A program made the position numbers and the translations under genes. From the NCBI RefSeq assembly GCF_018812025.1, contig NC_063063.1:1170001-1234000 (forward strand): 64,000 nucleotides of DNA. The letters are read 5' to 3'. The stretch comes from Megalobrama amblycephala. Taxonomy: Eukaryota; Chordata; Actinopteri; Cypriniformes; Xenocyprididae. Below the pieces are notes generated by a model, which saw only the letters and a list, made by a program, of their open reading frames with translations, ran no database searches and was not told where the DNA came from. Positions 47,891-61,271 of the stretch are shown here, in pieces; positions within the stretch are counted from its first letter, which is position 1; each line of letters opens with the position of its first letter.

Positions 47891-48770
47891 TAAATATCGT
47901 TGTTTTTGACCACATGACGACATTTTACAATCTGATTCTGAACTAACCTTTCCTTGTCGTCATAAAACATCATGTTATCTGATATTTTAAGAGACCGAGA
48001 CACATCATTTGTTTTTCAAATATTTATTGTGCAGTTTTGGTCATTTTTTTCTCTCCATGAAATAATAATAAAAGGTGCCAAACTACTTAATAAGGTTTCT
48101 TTCAAAGCATTTCATTCTTTTAACGAGCCACATCATTAGGATGTTGTATCACCTTGACATGTTTATATGAATTGCATTTTTAATCTGTTTTTAAATAGAC
48201 AAAAAAAAATATTGACCCATATTCAGTGTTATTGAACACATTCCTCTGTATCCCGTAAAAGTTGAATAGCCAGTGGACATCAGAAATCCTTGCATTAGCA
48301 GGAGGACAAAATCTCTGCGGGACACGCAAGTAAACGAACCGCTCGCATCACTTGAAGCGAGTGAATAATTAATGGCGGGACCTAATAGACTTGCTGGCCC
48401 CATAATAGGCAGAGGTAAACAGGGAAGTCTTTAGGCTAAGTGCTTTCTCAGATGAAGTCATTGACAATGCAGGGAGGTATGGGATTGGCATTGCCGCTGT
48501 ATCGATACGAGCTGGCACAGCAATCTGAGTCTCCTGCGAAGGACACTAGAGGCATCATATGGCTTGTTCTCAGTGTGACATCATCTGAACAGCATGACGG
48601 ACAGCAAGTCTCTGTCATCTCCTTAATCATATGCAGTGTGTTTCCCAGTACTACTGTCTCGGGTGGATGCAGAAACTCCCGCAACAATAGAGTAGCAAAC
48701 AAGAACAGCCTTTAATCAATCCAGACAATGAACACAAGGAGAAAGCTTAGCAGATCAACCGCATATCATT
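47891..48770. other. Low-repeat intronic sequence, no exon seen
   Basis: Contains overlapping ORFs on both strands at 48440-48715 with no domain recognised. The balanced composition at 48220-48700 is compatible with a conserved non-coding block; untested. Confidence 0.4.
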
Positions 48771-48774
48771 TATT

Positions 48775-48945
48775 ATAGCTTGTCAAAGTTGCCCCTATTT
48801 GGGTGTGAGCAAAAACACGCCGTTTTTGTGTGTGTCCCTTTAAATGCAAATGAGCTGCTGCTCCCGCCCCCTTTCAAGAAGAGGGCGGAGCTTCAACAGC
48901 TCGCGCTTTGAAAAAGTCAGATTTTCATGATATGTCCCCTTTAAC
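48775..48945. mobile_element. Fragment of a GTCCCCTTT-ended dispersed repeat
   Basis: AAACACGCCGTTTTTGTGTG, TAAATGCAAATGAGCTGCTG and ATATGTCCCCTTTAA have the look of a common cyprinid dispersed element that ends in TGTCCCCTTTAA. This is recognition from general knowledge of such repeats; no second copy was found in the window. Confidence 0.4.
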
Positions 48946-50095
48946 TGATTTTAACTCATTCTTTGCTATTCATTTTGTCATGTGTTTGACCGCTGCTCTG
49001 TTCTGGCATTTTGCATTTTTATTGTTAGAATCTATTTAGCCTCTCCAAGCCTGATAGGTTTGTTCTTGCCGTCCCTCAAACAGACATTAGATGTGCTCGT
49101 GTTGTAAAGGCAGGTGGGGTGCAGGTGGACCATTAAAGTCGGTGGGCCGATGAACCACTTAAAACAAACGAGTCCCATCTGCCAACACTGAGAAAGACAC
49201 GCATGCATTCCATTTGTTTTTCCATGTAACCCGGCGTGATTGATGCCGGCTGCACATCTGCATTACTGATACACATTCGGAGCCGCCTGACTCCTCATTT
49301 ACAGCCAATAAGAGACACAGTGGAGCGTGTGGCCGGGCCGATCTGCTCCGGGACAGAAAGCACGTCACCTCATTAGCTCAGGTGCGCCGGGATGATCAAT
49401 ACTGTGCTGGCAGTCGCAGTCCAGGCCTTCAGTAAAACGGATTTGTGTAAACGCAAGATTGATGGGGGTAGGGAAAGAAAAGAGAGTCTACTTTACTTGA
49501 TGACTTTCCTAACTCTTCTGTGTCGGTAATCAGATTACAGGTCCAAATGAGCAAAAGTGTTTAGCAGTAGTAGCATAGTTTTTGTTAAAATTTTACATTT
49601 AGACCCCACAGAAGATGTCACAACTTTTATTTTATGTTTAAGTGATCAAGAACTGGTGAGAGGCTTTATTTTCATATTTTCTGTTTTCATTTTAAATGTA
49701 GTTAAAGTTTTAATAGTTTTATTTCAAGTAATGAAAATATTTTTGTATGGTTTTAGTTTTAGTTAACAATTATAACCATGGTATTTAGATGTCTTAAGTG
49801 ACAATTTCAAATTTGAACTGTTATTCTGTTTCATTTAAGAATTGTTTTAATTTCAGCTGTGAAATTCTCTCTGATAACATGTGTCATTCCTCCGGGATAG
49901 ACAGGGGGCGCTGCTGTGTCATAATTGAGGAACTTCCTCTTGTAAATTATAGCATGTTTCTATTCATACATCTTACAGAAAACGTTTCGACTGTTTGACT
50001 GCAGCTTTGACTACTTTGACAGATGAAACAAGAATCCAATAAACCCAAATTATGACAATATATCGTTTGTCTATGTTCTTTATGTAGTCTCAGTA
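48946..50095. other. Intronic sequence, no exon seen
   Basis: Low-repeat at 49020-49460, T-rich afterwards. ORFs at 49557-49998 are T-rich (Phe/Val/Leu runs) and unremarkable. Confidence 0.5.
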
Positions 50096-50100
50096 TGAGA

Positions 50101-51112
50101 CTTACTCACTCAATGACTCACTCATAAAGACTTCACTTGTTTCATTACTGGATGAATCAGTGTTTTTGAACAAATCTCTTGAATGTATGATTCAACGACT
50201 CACTCATAAAGACTTCACTTGTTTCATTACTGGATGAATCAGACTTCACGTTTTGGATGAACGAATCTCTTGAATGAATGATTCAATGACTCACTCATAA
50301 AGACTTCACTTGTTTCATTACTGGATGAATCAGTGTTTTTGAACAAATCTCTTGAATGTATGATTCAACGACTCACTCATAAAGACTTCACTTGTTTCAT
50401 TACTGGATGAATCAGCGTTTTTGAACGAATCTCTTGAATGAATGATTCAATGACTCACTCAAAGACTTCACTTGTTTCATTACTGGATGAATCAGTGTTT
50501 TTGAACAAATCTCTTGAATGTATGATTCAATGACTCACTCATAAAGACTTCACTGGTTTCATTACTGGATGAATCAGTGTTTTTGAACAAATCTCTTGAA
50601 TGAATGATTCAATGACTCACTCATAAAGACTTTACTTGTTTCATTACTGGATGAATCAGTGTTTTTGAACAAATCTCTTGAATGTATGATTCAATGACTC
50701 ACTCATAAAGACTTCACTGGTTTCATTACTGGATGAATCAGCATTTTTTTTGAGCGAATCTCTTGAATGAATGATTCGATGACTCACTCATAATGACTTC
50801 ACATGTTTCATTACTGGATGAATCAGCGTTTTTGAACGAATCTCTTGAATGAATGATTCAATGACTCACTCATAAAGACTTCACTTGTTCCATTACTGGA
50901 TGAATCAGCATTTTTTTTTTTTTGAATGAATCTCTTGAATGAATTATTTGATGACTCACTCATAATGACTTCACATGTTTCATTACTGGATGAATTAGTG
51001 TTTTTTTGAACAAATCTCTTGAATGAAAGATTCAATGACTCACTCATAAAGACTTCACTTGCTTCATAACTGGATGAATCAGTGTTTTTGAACAAATCTC
51101 TTTAATGAACGA
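50101..51112 (+). repeat. 82-bp minisatellite, array L part 1
   Basis: About 12 units of 82 bp: GACTCACTCATAAAGACTTC, ACTTGTTTCATTACTGGATG, AATCAGTGTTTTTGAACAAA, TCTCTTGAATGAATGATTCA, AT. The period and word order match array K at 15062-18096, but the consensus differs (ACTTCACTTG, TTACTGGATG). Most units contain TGACTCA, the AP-1 consensus. It lies about 1.5-2.5 kb upstream of hs3st exon 2. Confidence 0.95.
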
Positions 51113-51671
51113 TTCATTCCGGCTCATCCCTATGCCATAATCCCTTCAAAGGGTTTACCCTCTGGAGTGAGAGCCGTCGAAGGGATGAAGGGTGTAGGGG
51201 TTTATTTTTGGTTTATTGCACTAAGGCCAGTGGATATTACTTCATAAGCAATTGGTTTTAAATGGATATATTTTGCCTATGCATAATTCATGCCATGTAG
51301 TTCTAAATTATTACTTTGTTCTCATGCACATTTTGTCATGCATATTTAATAAAATTATTTGTTTGTTTTATTGGCCTAATGTATTCATTTCGTTTGCCAA
51401 GAGTCCACCATATTTTTACCTTACTGTATGTTCATTAGTGTTGTTACCATTAACCCTGCTGAACAAACTAATTTTAATGGTTTCCCTGTGCAAAGGATCA
51501 TGGGGGCCCAAAGTGTCCATCAGTTTTACCCTTCAAAATCCTTCATTCCAAAGAGCCCTCTGAAGTGGCCAGTTTTGAGCACTTCGGTTTGGAGCCTTCA
51601 ATATGGTGGCCATGATTGTTTTCACTCCGAAGTGCCCTTCGGAGGTCGATATATCCCGTTTCGAAAACACT
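51113..51671. other. Insertion splitting 82-bp array L
   Basis: About 560 bp unrelated to the array. It begins near CATTCCGGCTCATCCC and ends near ATATATCCCGTTTCGAAAAC, with GGGTTTACCCTCTGGAGTGA at the left and CCGAAGTGCCCTTCGGAGG at the right. It is probably a mobile element, but matching termini and a target duplication could not be fixed by eye. The two ORFs inside (51252-51563 and 51428-51673) have no recognised domain. Confidence 0.5.
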
Positions 51672-52260
51672 AAAAGACTTCACTTGTTTCATTACTAGAT
51701 GAATCAGCGTTTTTGAACAAATCTCTTGAAAGAATGATTCGCTGACTCACTCATGAAAAATGATTTACTGACTCACTCATGAAGACTTCACTTGATTCAT
51801 TACTAGATGAATCATCGTTTTTTAACAAATCTCTTGAAAGAATGTTTTGTTGACTCACTCATAAAGACTTCACTTGTTTCAGAGCTGGATGAATCAGCAT
51901 TTTTGAATGAATCTCTTGAATAAATGATTTGATGACTTAATCATGAAGAATGATTCACTAACTCACTCATGAAGACTTCACTTGATTCTTTACTAGATGA
52001 ATCAACATTTTTGAACGAATCTCTTGAAAGAATGGTTTGCTGACTCACTCATGAAGACTTCACTTGATTCATTACTAGATGAATCAGCGTTTTTAAACAA
52101 ATCTCTTGAAAGAATGATTCACTGACTCACTCATGAAGAATGATTCACTGACTCACTCATGAAGACTTCACTTGTTTCATTACTGGATGAATCAGCTTTT
52201 TTGAACAAATCTCTTGAATGAATGATTCAGTGACAAATACATTTTTAACAGTCACTTGTC
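51672..52260 (+). repeat. 82-bp minisatellite, array L part 2
   Basis: About seven diverged units, several with an inserted CATGAAGAATGATTCACTGA duplication. It ends at AGTCACTTGTCGCCACCTAC (about 52245-52265), the same boundary that ends array K near 18600. Confidence 0.9.
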
Positions 52261-52592
52261 GCCACCTACTGGTGTAACCATGTAATTGATACAATCTTTA
52301 TTTAAAGCGTCAAGTTGCGTTTAAAAGGTGATAGGCTATAAACTTTTATCCCAGTACTTCTGTGATAATTTGAGTGATTGTAAGACAGAAATAATGATTC
52401 TGTGTGGTTAAAAAGACTGTTTGTGAAGATGTTTCAATCTGTTCATGACAATGGCTCTCTCTGGATCAGAACACAGATCTGAATGTTCGCCTTGATTGGA
52501 CTTGTGTGTGTTTGAATTGAGATTGCAATATTTTAACAAATAATCGTGCAGCTCTATAATCAAGTATCCCTGCTGTTCCTCTTGTCTTTTAG

Positions 52593-53211
52593 GAGCATGA
52601 TGCCCAAAGCCCTTAACGGGCAAATCGTGATGGAGAAGACGCCCAGATACTTCGTCACCCCAGAGACGCCGAGCCGCATCCACGCCATGTCGCGGGACAT
52701 CAAGCTGATCGTGGTGGTGCGAGACCCCATCACCCGCGCCATTTCAGACTACACCCAGATCATCTCAAAGACCCCTGACATTCCCAGCTTCGAGAGCCTG
52801 ACGTTCAAGAACCGATCGGCGGGACAGATCGACTCGCTCTGGAGCCCGCTGTACATCGGCCTGTACGCCAGGCACCTGGAGCGATGGCTGGCCTACTTCC
52901 CGCTCTCGCAGATCCATTTTGTCCATGGAGAGAGACTGATCAGCGACCCGGCGGGTGAGTTGGGTCGCGTGCAGGACTTCCTCGGCCTGCAGAGGATCAT
53001 CACAGATAAACACTTCTACTTCAACAAGACTAAGGGCTTCCCTTGCCTCAAAAAGCCAGAAGGCAGTAGCAAACCCCACTGTCTGGGCAAAACCAAAGGC
53101 AGAACGCATCCTAAAATCGACCCAGAGGTCATTCAGAAACTGAGGGAATTCTACCAGCCACACAACCTGAAGTTCTACCAAATGGCAGGCATGAACTTCG
53201 GATGGCAATGA
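52593..53211 (+). CDS. hs3st3-like: Heparan sulfate glucosamine 3-O-sulfotransferase (HS3ST3/6 type), exon 2
   Basis: Codes for the rest of codon 135 to residue 340, stop TGA at 53209. It follows [26 protein letters not shown] (136-152) continues the fold. [16 protein letters not shown] (173-188) is the 3'-phosphate-binding strand-helix of PAPS sulfotransferases, with R178 and S186. N208 and N279 are sequons; C286 and C298 are the conserved disulfide pair; KGRTH (303-307) closes the PAPS site. The sequence [17 protein letters not shown] and the ending [11 protein letters not shown] are closest to HS3ST3A1/3B1 and HS3ST6, which make the iduronate-adjacent 3-O-sulfate bound by herpesvirus gD in mammals rather than the antithrombin site. 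Residue 153 is Arg where HS3ST3, 2 and 6 have Ser (KTPSYF). Paralogue naming (for example zebrafish hs3st3l) is not certain. Confidence 0.95.
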
Positions 53212-53768
53212 ACTTTCGCGGACATCTGTGTGCCTATTTGGTCAATGTTGGCAGGCGAATCGTGATCGAAGCGAAACACGATATCTTAGGTTTGTCGATG
53301 GCTCCATAGCTGTTCAAATCAATGCGTCTGCCAGATCCAGTAAACAGAGACCTGAGCACTTCGGGTCAGAATAGTCTTTCATACCGTCCGTCGGTGTGGC
53401 TCAGTTTGAGAGAACTGATAGCAATGACCTTAAATCATTGGTTGAAGTAGCACTTTTCTGCTCTTGCCATTTTGATGTCTTTTTTATGTTGCCGAGTCAA
53501 ACAACAGCTTCAATCATGTTTGATCGATCATCCATATCAAAAAGAGTTAACTGTGTAGCATTAGACATGATTTGTCATTGTTGGAGTATTTACACTGAAC
53601 AGATTGTAGCACATCTGTGTAAAGGCTGGTCTACAATCACATTCTGTATCCGATGGATCAGATAATTGGTTCAAATGTAGACAATATGCAGATGAGGCCA
53701 GTCCTTTTGAATTTTCCCTCTGCATGCATGATTTTGCACTAGTCTGAAATGCAGCCCACTAGAAATCA

Positions 53769-53774
53769 AATAAA
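53769..53774 (+). terminator. Polyadenylation signal of hs3st
   Basis: AATAAA 558 bp after the stop codon is followed by GAGTTCCTGTGTAATTG and a T/GT-rich stretch. This is the first AATAAA with a convincing downstream element. The 3'UTR would be 53212 to about 53795; the ORF at 53396-53665 lies within it and is not a gene. Confidence 0.6.
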
Positions 53775-54045
53775 CTGTTTTGAGTTCCTGTGTAATTGTT
53801 TTTTGTTCTGTTTAATCCCAAAAATTGGATACATTTTAAGATATGCTAATGCAAAAATAATATATTTCTTTACCATTTTGTCTTTGTGATTATTTGTTGA
53901 TATCTCTTGAATAAAATGATTCATTGTTTCATGACAAGAAAATACCTTCACGGTGCTTTAAGCTGAAATTTATTTCCAGAAAAGCAAAAGATACACAACC
54001 GTTTAAAAGTGTGGAATAATTATGCATTTTTAATTATTTACTGTT

Positions 54046-54440
54046 TTTAAAGAGTCTCTTCTGCTCACCAAAGCTGCATTTATTTGATCAAAAATACAGT
54101 TAAATCTGTGAAATATTATTATAATGTAAAGCAGCTGTTTTCTATGTGAATATATAGAAAAGTGTAATTTATTCCTGTGAATCAAAGCTGAATTTTCAGC
54201 ATCATTACTCCAGTCTTCAGTGTCACATGATCCTTCAGAAATCATTCTAATATGATGATTTGATGCTCAAGAAACATTTATGATTATTATCAGTGCTGAA
54301 AACAGCTTCATATTTTTGTGGAAACTGTGATACATTTTATTTTTCAGGATTCTTTGAAGAATAGAATTTACTTGAAACAGAATCTTTTGTTACATTATAA
54401 ATGTATTTACTGTCACTTTTGATTTAAAGGGTTAGTTCAC
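54046..54440 (+). mobile_element. Common interspersed repeat, copy 4 of 4 (most complete)
   Basis: CTCACCAAAGCTGCATTTAT, GAATCAAAGCTGAATTTTCA, CAGTGTCACATGATCCTTCA and AGGATTCTTTGAAGAATAG. The 71-aa minus-strand ORF here is encoded by the repeat itself. Confidence 0.85.
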
Positions 54441-54470
54441 CCAAAAATGAAAATTCTGTCATTAATTGAC
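54428..54470. mobile_element. GGGTTAGTTCACCC terminus of a cyprinid MITE
   Basis: AAAGGGTTAGTTCACCCAAA followed by AATGAAAATTCTGTCATTAA is the terminus of the same broad family whose ends flank the 51-bp array at 30718 and 32135. Only one end is present. Confidence 0.6.
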
Positions 54471-55670
54471 CCTTCGCAAAGACCCGCCCCCCTTAGTTAC
54501 TGTTGCTATGTCCGACAAGCCATGGCTTACAAAAGGAGTAAATTACGTTGTCATATTAATTATAATTCAAATGCATTTTGTTTTATTAACCACAGTTGTT
54601 GATACATTGTTTAGTTTGATTAAGTTAATCAAATCACCCGCTGAATAAGCGCTTCAATTAGTGTGATTTAGATTTTGGATTTCCAAGAAATCATTTTCCT
54701 CCAAATATAGCAGTGCATTATTCTGTCAGTGGGTTCAGTTCCTCCACAGAACGTGTCTGTAGCGCCACCCTCTGGCAAAAACAACAAAGTGTTTCTATGC
54801 AGAAAATAAACTGATCATTTCAGGTTATAAAGGTTCTTTTTATTATAATGCATTGTTCAGTGCTATTACTCTATGCCTGGCCGCTTTAGTAAAATACTTA
54901 ACTTAATATACTGTACATTTCATCAACATAAAGTCGAAGGAAACCAATGAAGTGAAAATAACCAACCAAACAAATACAGCAATTGCCAAATATCAAATTA
55001 AACTTACAATCTGACATGCAATTAACACCATTAGTCTACAACACAGTACAGTCTATGCTTTACATTACTGTAAAAAACTATATGAATCATGTATATGTCA
55101 TTCATTATTGCACATAAAATGTAAACAGTTCATTTTGGCAGTGCAAAGACAATTGTTACATTATTTATTCTTATGGATTTAAATGAGATTAAATATACAA
55201 AGCCTAAAGAGGTGATGAAGGATTCAAGTAACCTCATGGATCATGTTTTCCTACGGTAAAATCAGTTCTTTGTACTTTTATCCCAAACATTTGCTGGAAT
55301 TCTACTTTTTCTCTTCACAGTGACATTCTTACAGTTCTTTGCATTTGACTGAATGCAAAATGATTGATTAAAAGCAAATTAGTTAACAAAATAGACAAAA
55401 ATAATTTAATATGTATTGAGATTATTATAGATATGTTGATGATCAAACTGTTCCAGGACTTTTGCATGCTACGGTTAAAGAACAGGGATCAATAGCACAA
55501 ACAAAGGCACTCAGCAATGTAATTTGTGTCTCATTAGAACTGACATGGAGAAAAGATACAGAACCTCAGGATCGATTCGGTAATGACTTCTTAATACAGC
55601 ACAGAGGGCAAATACAGCAGCAGACAGTTTCACAAAATGTAGAACACGTTTCTACTGAATCAATGTGGCT
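54471..55670. other. Intergenic, no gene seen
   Basis: Non-coding, AT-rich. The 162-aa ORF 55462-55950 is partly made of the left arm of the inverted-repeat element that starts near 55671, has no recognised domain and is not called. Confidence 0.5.
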
Positions 55671-57175
55671 GAAAATACAGAAAATACTGCAAAAAATTAT
55701 TTTTAGTTTTTGCCTCGTTTTCCAGCGCAAATATCAAAACATTCTTAAATCAAGATACATTTACTGGAGAAGCAAAATGACTGAAGATATTAAGTGTGAA
55801 AAATGTGTCAAAATGAAGTGTTTGAGTTTAAAACGAGAACAAATATCTACCAGTGGAGTCAGAAAAACTCACAGGGAAAACAAAACTCACTTTATTTTGA
55901 CACATTTTTCAGTAAGTGGTCATGAACTGTGTTGTTTTATTGTTTTATAATGTTTCCTGGGGTGCACTTATAATGTTAGTTTGCTTTTTACATCAAAAAT
56001 TGTCATAATTTAGAAATAAAAGGCATTTTTGCTACCCCGATTTTAGCCTCTGATTTGAACACTCAGTTTTAAGGGGCGTGTCTTCTGTGAGACTTCAGTG
56101 TAAACGCCCACTGCTGTGATTGGCTGATATCTTTGCATATGAAATAGCTATTACTCTCTCGAAATTACAGCTCTTAAGGTTCACTAATTGTGAAAAGTGT
56201 TGATTATAGCATTACATTTAGATCGCAGCATGCAAGGTTGCAGTGATGAACATTGTAGCCGATCACAGACATGAAAGCAGTTATCTCGTCATTGAAACTC
56301 AATTTCTGCACACTGACGAATGCTTTCATCATAACTAACAGTGCAAACTCGATGTAACTAAGAGATTTGTCGAATAAAATGGGAGTTTAGGCACGAGTCC
56401 AGAACTCTGTTTGATTGACAGCTCCAGCGATTGTAAAGGGAGCGTTCTTTGATCGTTTTCTATATATAATTTAATCACAGTTTAAATAACAGATTATTTT
56501 CATCCTACTAAGAGAATTAAGTTGAAGTTGAGCGTTTAGTCACTGGATTGATTTACTGACACACAGACAAAGATCATCTGACTGTTCATGAATCATTAAT
56601 ATCAGATCAGGCATTAGAATGAACACAGTTACTGACATGTTGTTGCATTACTGTCAAGCTGAAATGCGATTGATTTAGCAAAGAATCCACAGTGAAATGA
56701 ACCGAATACAAATAAATAAAGCTCAACTGAGACATTCACATTGTTGAAAATAAATAATCATATTCCTGCATTAGGATCCTTTGAAAGGTAATGTTATTTT
56801 AGTCCTGTATCGCTCTTCTCTCCTCCTCATCTCACTAACACACCAGTGGGCGGGGCCCAAATTAAGTAGGCGTTGATTTCTTCTGTGGAGGCGGAGTTTC
56901 ATCTATCTATAGACACATTCCAGGATCAGTCATTCACTGGGTCTGGTGTCAATAAAAGCTTTTATTGGACTAACAAGGACGTTTTCAGTTCTGAAACTTA
57001 CAGGATATTCTTACAGTATGATGACCTCTTATATATCAAAAGCAGGAAAAGTTGATTTCACCTTTAATATCTTCAGTCATTTTGCTTCTCCAGTAAATGC
57101 ATCTCCTTGATTTAAGAATGTTTTGATATTTGTACTGAAAAACAAGACAGAAATATTGAGAATTTTTTTGCAATG
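55671..57175. mobile_element. Foldback element with long inverted arms and 1.3-kb interior
   Basis: The left arm (55671-55796) contains CAAATATCAAAACATTCTTA, AATCAAGATACATTTACTGG and AGAAGCAAAATGACTGAAGA. The right arm (57066-57175) contains the reverse complements TCTTCAGTCATTTTGCTTCT, CCAGTAAATGCATCTCCTTG and TTAAGAATGTTTTGATATTT. The interior has no transposase-like ORF. It contains GC-richer blocks such as TAAGGGGCGTGTCTTCTGTG (near 56071) and CAGTGGGCGGGGCCC (near 56846), themselves roughly inverted, suggesting a second palindromic element nested inside. Confidence 0.7.
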
Positions 57176-57451
57176 TTAATGCATGTTTCTAATGCGATTT
57201 CAGTGTTTAGATTAACAAAATTGGCTTGTGTCACATTATATTCTCTAAGATTGAGGAAAAAGGTTCATTCATCCCAGTTCCGGTTCCAGAATATGTTTTA
57301 CGCACACATTGTCAGCACATTAATAAACTAAAACTCACAGCGTCACCTTCAAACAACAGCACAACAAAAACGCAACATTATGCCACAGTTATGAAACCTT
57401 GAAACGCCTCGAATCAAAGCTTAAAGCCGTGGTGTGAATGCGAGCCGGTCT

Positions 57452-57755
57452 TCAGCAGTACTCTTCTCCCTGTGCTGGAGCCGGCAGATCATTGAGGTCC
57501 AGGAAGACGGAGCTGGAGGAGAGCTTGCGTCCGGATGCGGACAGGTCCAGAAACTCCTCGGCTGTGCTGGGGACGGAGCTGATGTACATGTCCCACACCT
57601 GGTCTGGAGAGTCCAGGTCCAGCAGCTTCTGCTTGATCTTCAGGTTCTTCTCGATGTTCTTTCGCTTGTGTTTGAACTCCAGAATAGTCTTTGTGTATCT
57701 GTTTATGGTGGTGACGGACGACGCCATGCAGGCGGTGAACGAGCTCCAAGCCAAG
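57452..57755 (-). CDS. gsg1l2: gsg1l2-like GSG1/claudin-superfamily protein, last coding exon
   Basis: On the minus strand, acceptor GTTTTTTCCGCAG is followed by a split Ile codon and LAWSSFTACMASSVTTINRY, TKTILEFKHKRK, then an acidic/serine-rich tail ending LPAPAQGEEYC and a stop at 57452. LAW-SF-CMA-SVTT-N-YTKT---F-HKRK matches the fourth membrane segment and juxtamembrane basic patch of GSG1L proteins. GSG1L is an AMPA-receptor auxiliary subunit; GSG1L2 is little studied. The cytoplasmic tail is short compared with GSG1L, which with the dhrs7c neighbour supports the GSG1L2 paralogue. Plus-strand ORFs across this exon are shadows. Confidence 0.85.
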
Positions 57756-59609
<1,854 letters not shown>

Positions 59610-59852
59610 GGTAACTCTTTACAATAAGGTTCATTAGTTAAACATTAGTTAATCTAACATGAACTAACCATGAGCAATACATTTGTTACTGTATTTACTA
59701 ATCTACGTTAACGTTAGTTAATGAAAATACAGTTATTTTCATGTTATTAAGAGAGTAATAATGTATTAGTAAATGTTGAAATTAACATGAACAAAGATTA
59801 ATAAATGCTGTAGAAGTGCAGTTCATTAATGAACCTTATTGTAAAGTGTTAC
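59610..59852. mobile_element. Small MITE with GGTAACTCTTTACAATAAGG ends
   Basis: The left end GGTAACTCTTTACAATAAGG and right end CCTTATTGTAAAGTGTTAC are inverted copies, and the interior is also palindromic (TTAACATGAAC / GTTCATG-type arms). 243 bp, non-coding. A partial relative may lie at 6795-6870. Confidence 0.85.
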
Positions 59853-59956
59853 TGTATTTTTTTTTCAATAATACATTGTTAAAACAAAAAAGATTCACTT
59901 GAGCAGCAAAATTGTTTAAGATAATATATGGATATATTGTTTACAGAGAATATATA

Positions 59957-61098
59957 TATGGAAGCTTGTTTCTGCCACTGAATAAAACAAGGTAATTGCA
60001 ACTTTTTATCTCGCAGTTTTGACTTTTTTTCTCATAATGGACTATATGAGCGTTCTTTAGAGCTTCCGCAATAATATAATCCAGCTGGAAAACTTCCGGT
60101 GAGAGTCATGTGCTGGTGTGTTGAGCATCAGTAGTGTAATACTTAGTTTATAATCAGAATATAGTCACTTAAATAGTCAGGCATAGCAATAATTTAGTTA
60201 TTCAAACGTAAGACGGCATAAAAAATAAATAAATAAAGACGTACCTCAGTGTTCCTCCTTGGCTAAATTCAATTCGACCATCAGTTTTCACACTTTTATG
60301 TAAAAAAAAGCTTCAAAAATTTAATATTTATTGTGTGCTTTAGTTAGATTAATTGAATAAAGTGTGCTGAAATCATTGATCTTGAGCTGCTCTGACTGAC
60401 AGCTGCTGTGATTATAAAGAGAGAGCGGCGCTCAAGAAAAGTTATTGCTTTTCATCAGATTTTCTGAGTATTTCATACTTCACATTGACAAAATGTGTTT
60501 TTAAACCTAGTCATTTTATAACATTTAATATTTAGTCAAAAACGAAGTGAAAAACGATTAGAGGAAATGCACAAATAAATGCTACTTTGCCGCCACCTGC
60601 TGGTTAAAGTGGTAATTATTGTCTTTTTTATTTTTAAATAAGTGTTTTCTATCAAATGTTGAATTTCCTACATTTTTAAACGTTCGGTTTTACAATGGGG
60701 ACAATCTCAGAAGGATGAACAAGTAATGTTTGTGTTCATCACATTAAAAATAACATTTGAAGTGCTGGAGAAAATAATGCATGTGCTTGTCTAATTACAG
60801 ACAGCGTTTTTAAACGATCCCAATAGCTTCGTCTTTATTCGCAATCAATAAAACTGGTTTATTGGCAAATTAGGTAAATGTGATAACTGCATTAAAATAT
60901 GAATACAACATTAAAAAGTCAACCATTGATGGTTTTGTGTCGATGTACAGCGACTACAGAATGAACAGTTCACCGGAAACGCCCGAGCTGGCTTAACAAC
61001 AACCAGGAAGTAACCGTGCGTATAGCCTATTGCATGACAATAAACTCAAAATTACCTTTTTTATTTTTTATTCAGTGGCGGAAACAAGCTTCCATATA
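59957..61098. mobile_element. Foldback element with TATGGAAGCTTGTTTC ends and ~1-kb interior
   Basis: The left arm TATGGAAGCTTGTTTCTGCC, ACTGAATAAAACAAGGTAAT and right arm AAAATTACCTTTTTTATTTT, ATTCAGTGGCGGAAACAAGC, TTCCATATA are inverted copies. Same ends as the 230-bp element at 29822-30051, but here they enclose about 1 kb of unrelated sequence without a long ORF. This could be a longer parental form or an element that captured DNA. Confidence 0.75.
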
Positions 61099-61271
61099 TA
61101 TCTTGAGGAACTGTCAGGATAAAAATAGGGGTATTATCATGAAAAGGTTCACCCAGTTCTACTAAAATGGATTGTCTAAGCAAATTTCATAACTGTTTCT
61201 GCACCTGCTAGTGTTGTGTAAAGCTGAAATAACATGTTCATTAAAGAGTGTGTTTAAAGCTGACACACACA

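Noticed and set aside
52408..53208. Minus-strand ORFs of 147, 91 and 60 aa and a plus-frame 62-aa ORF over hs3st exon 2
   Set aside because: Shadows of the well-supported sulfotransferase exon.
54030..54245. 71-aa minus-strand ORF containing SEGSCDTEDWSNDAEN
   Set aside because: Encoded by the common interspersed repeat that occurs four times in the window; a known type of false protein in fish annotations.
55462..55950. 162-aa plus-strand ORF as a possible gene
   Set aside because: Its second half is the left arm of an inverted-repeat element, it has no recognised domain, and codon use is unremarkable AT-rich sequence.
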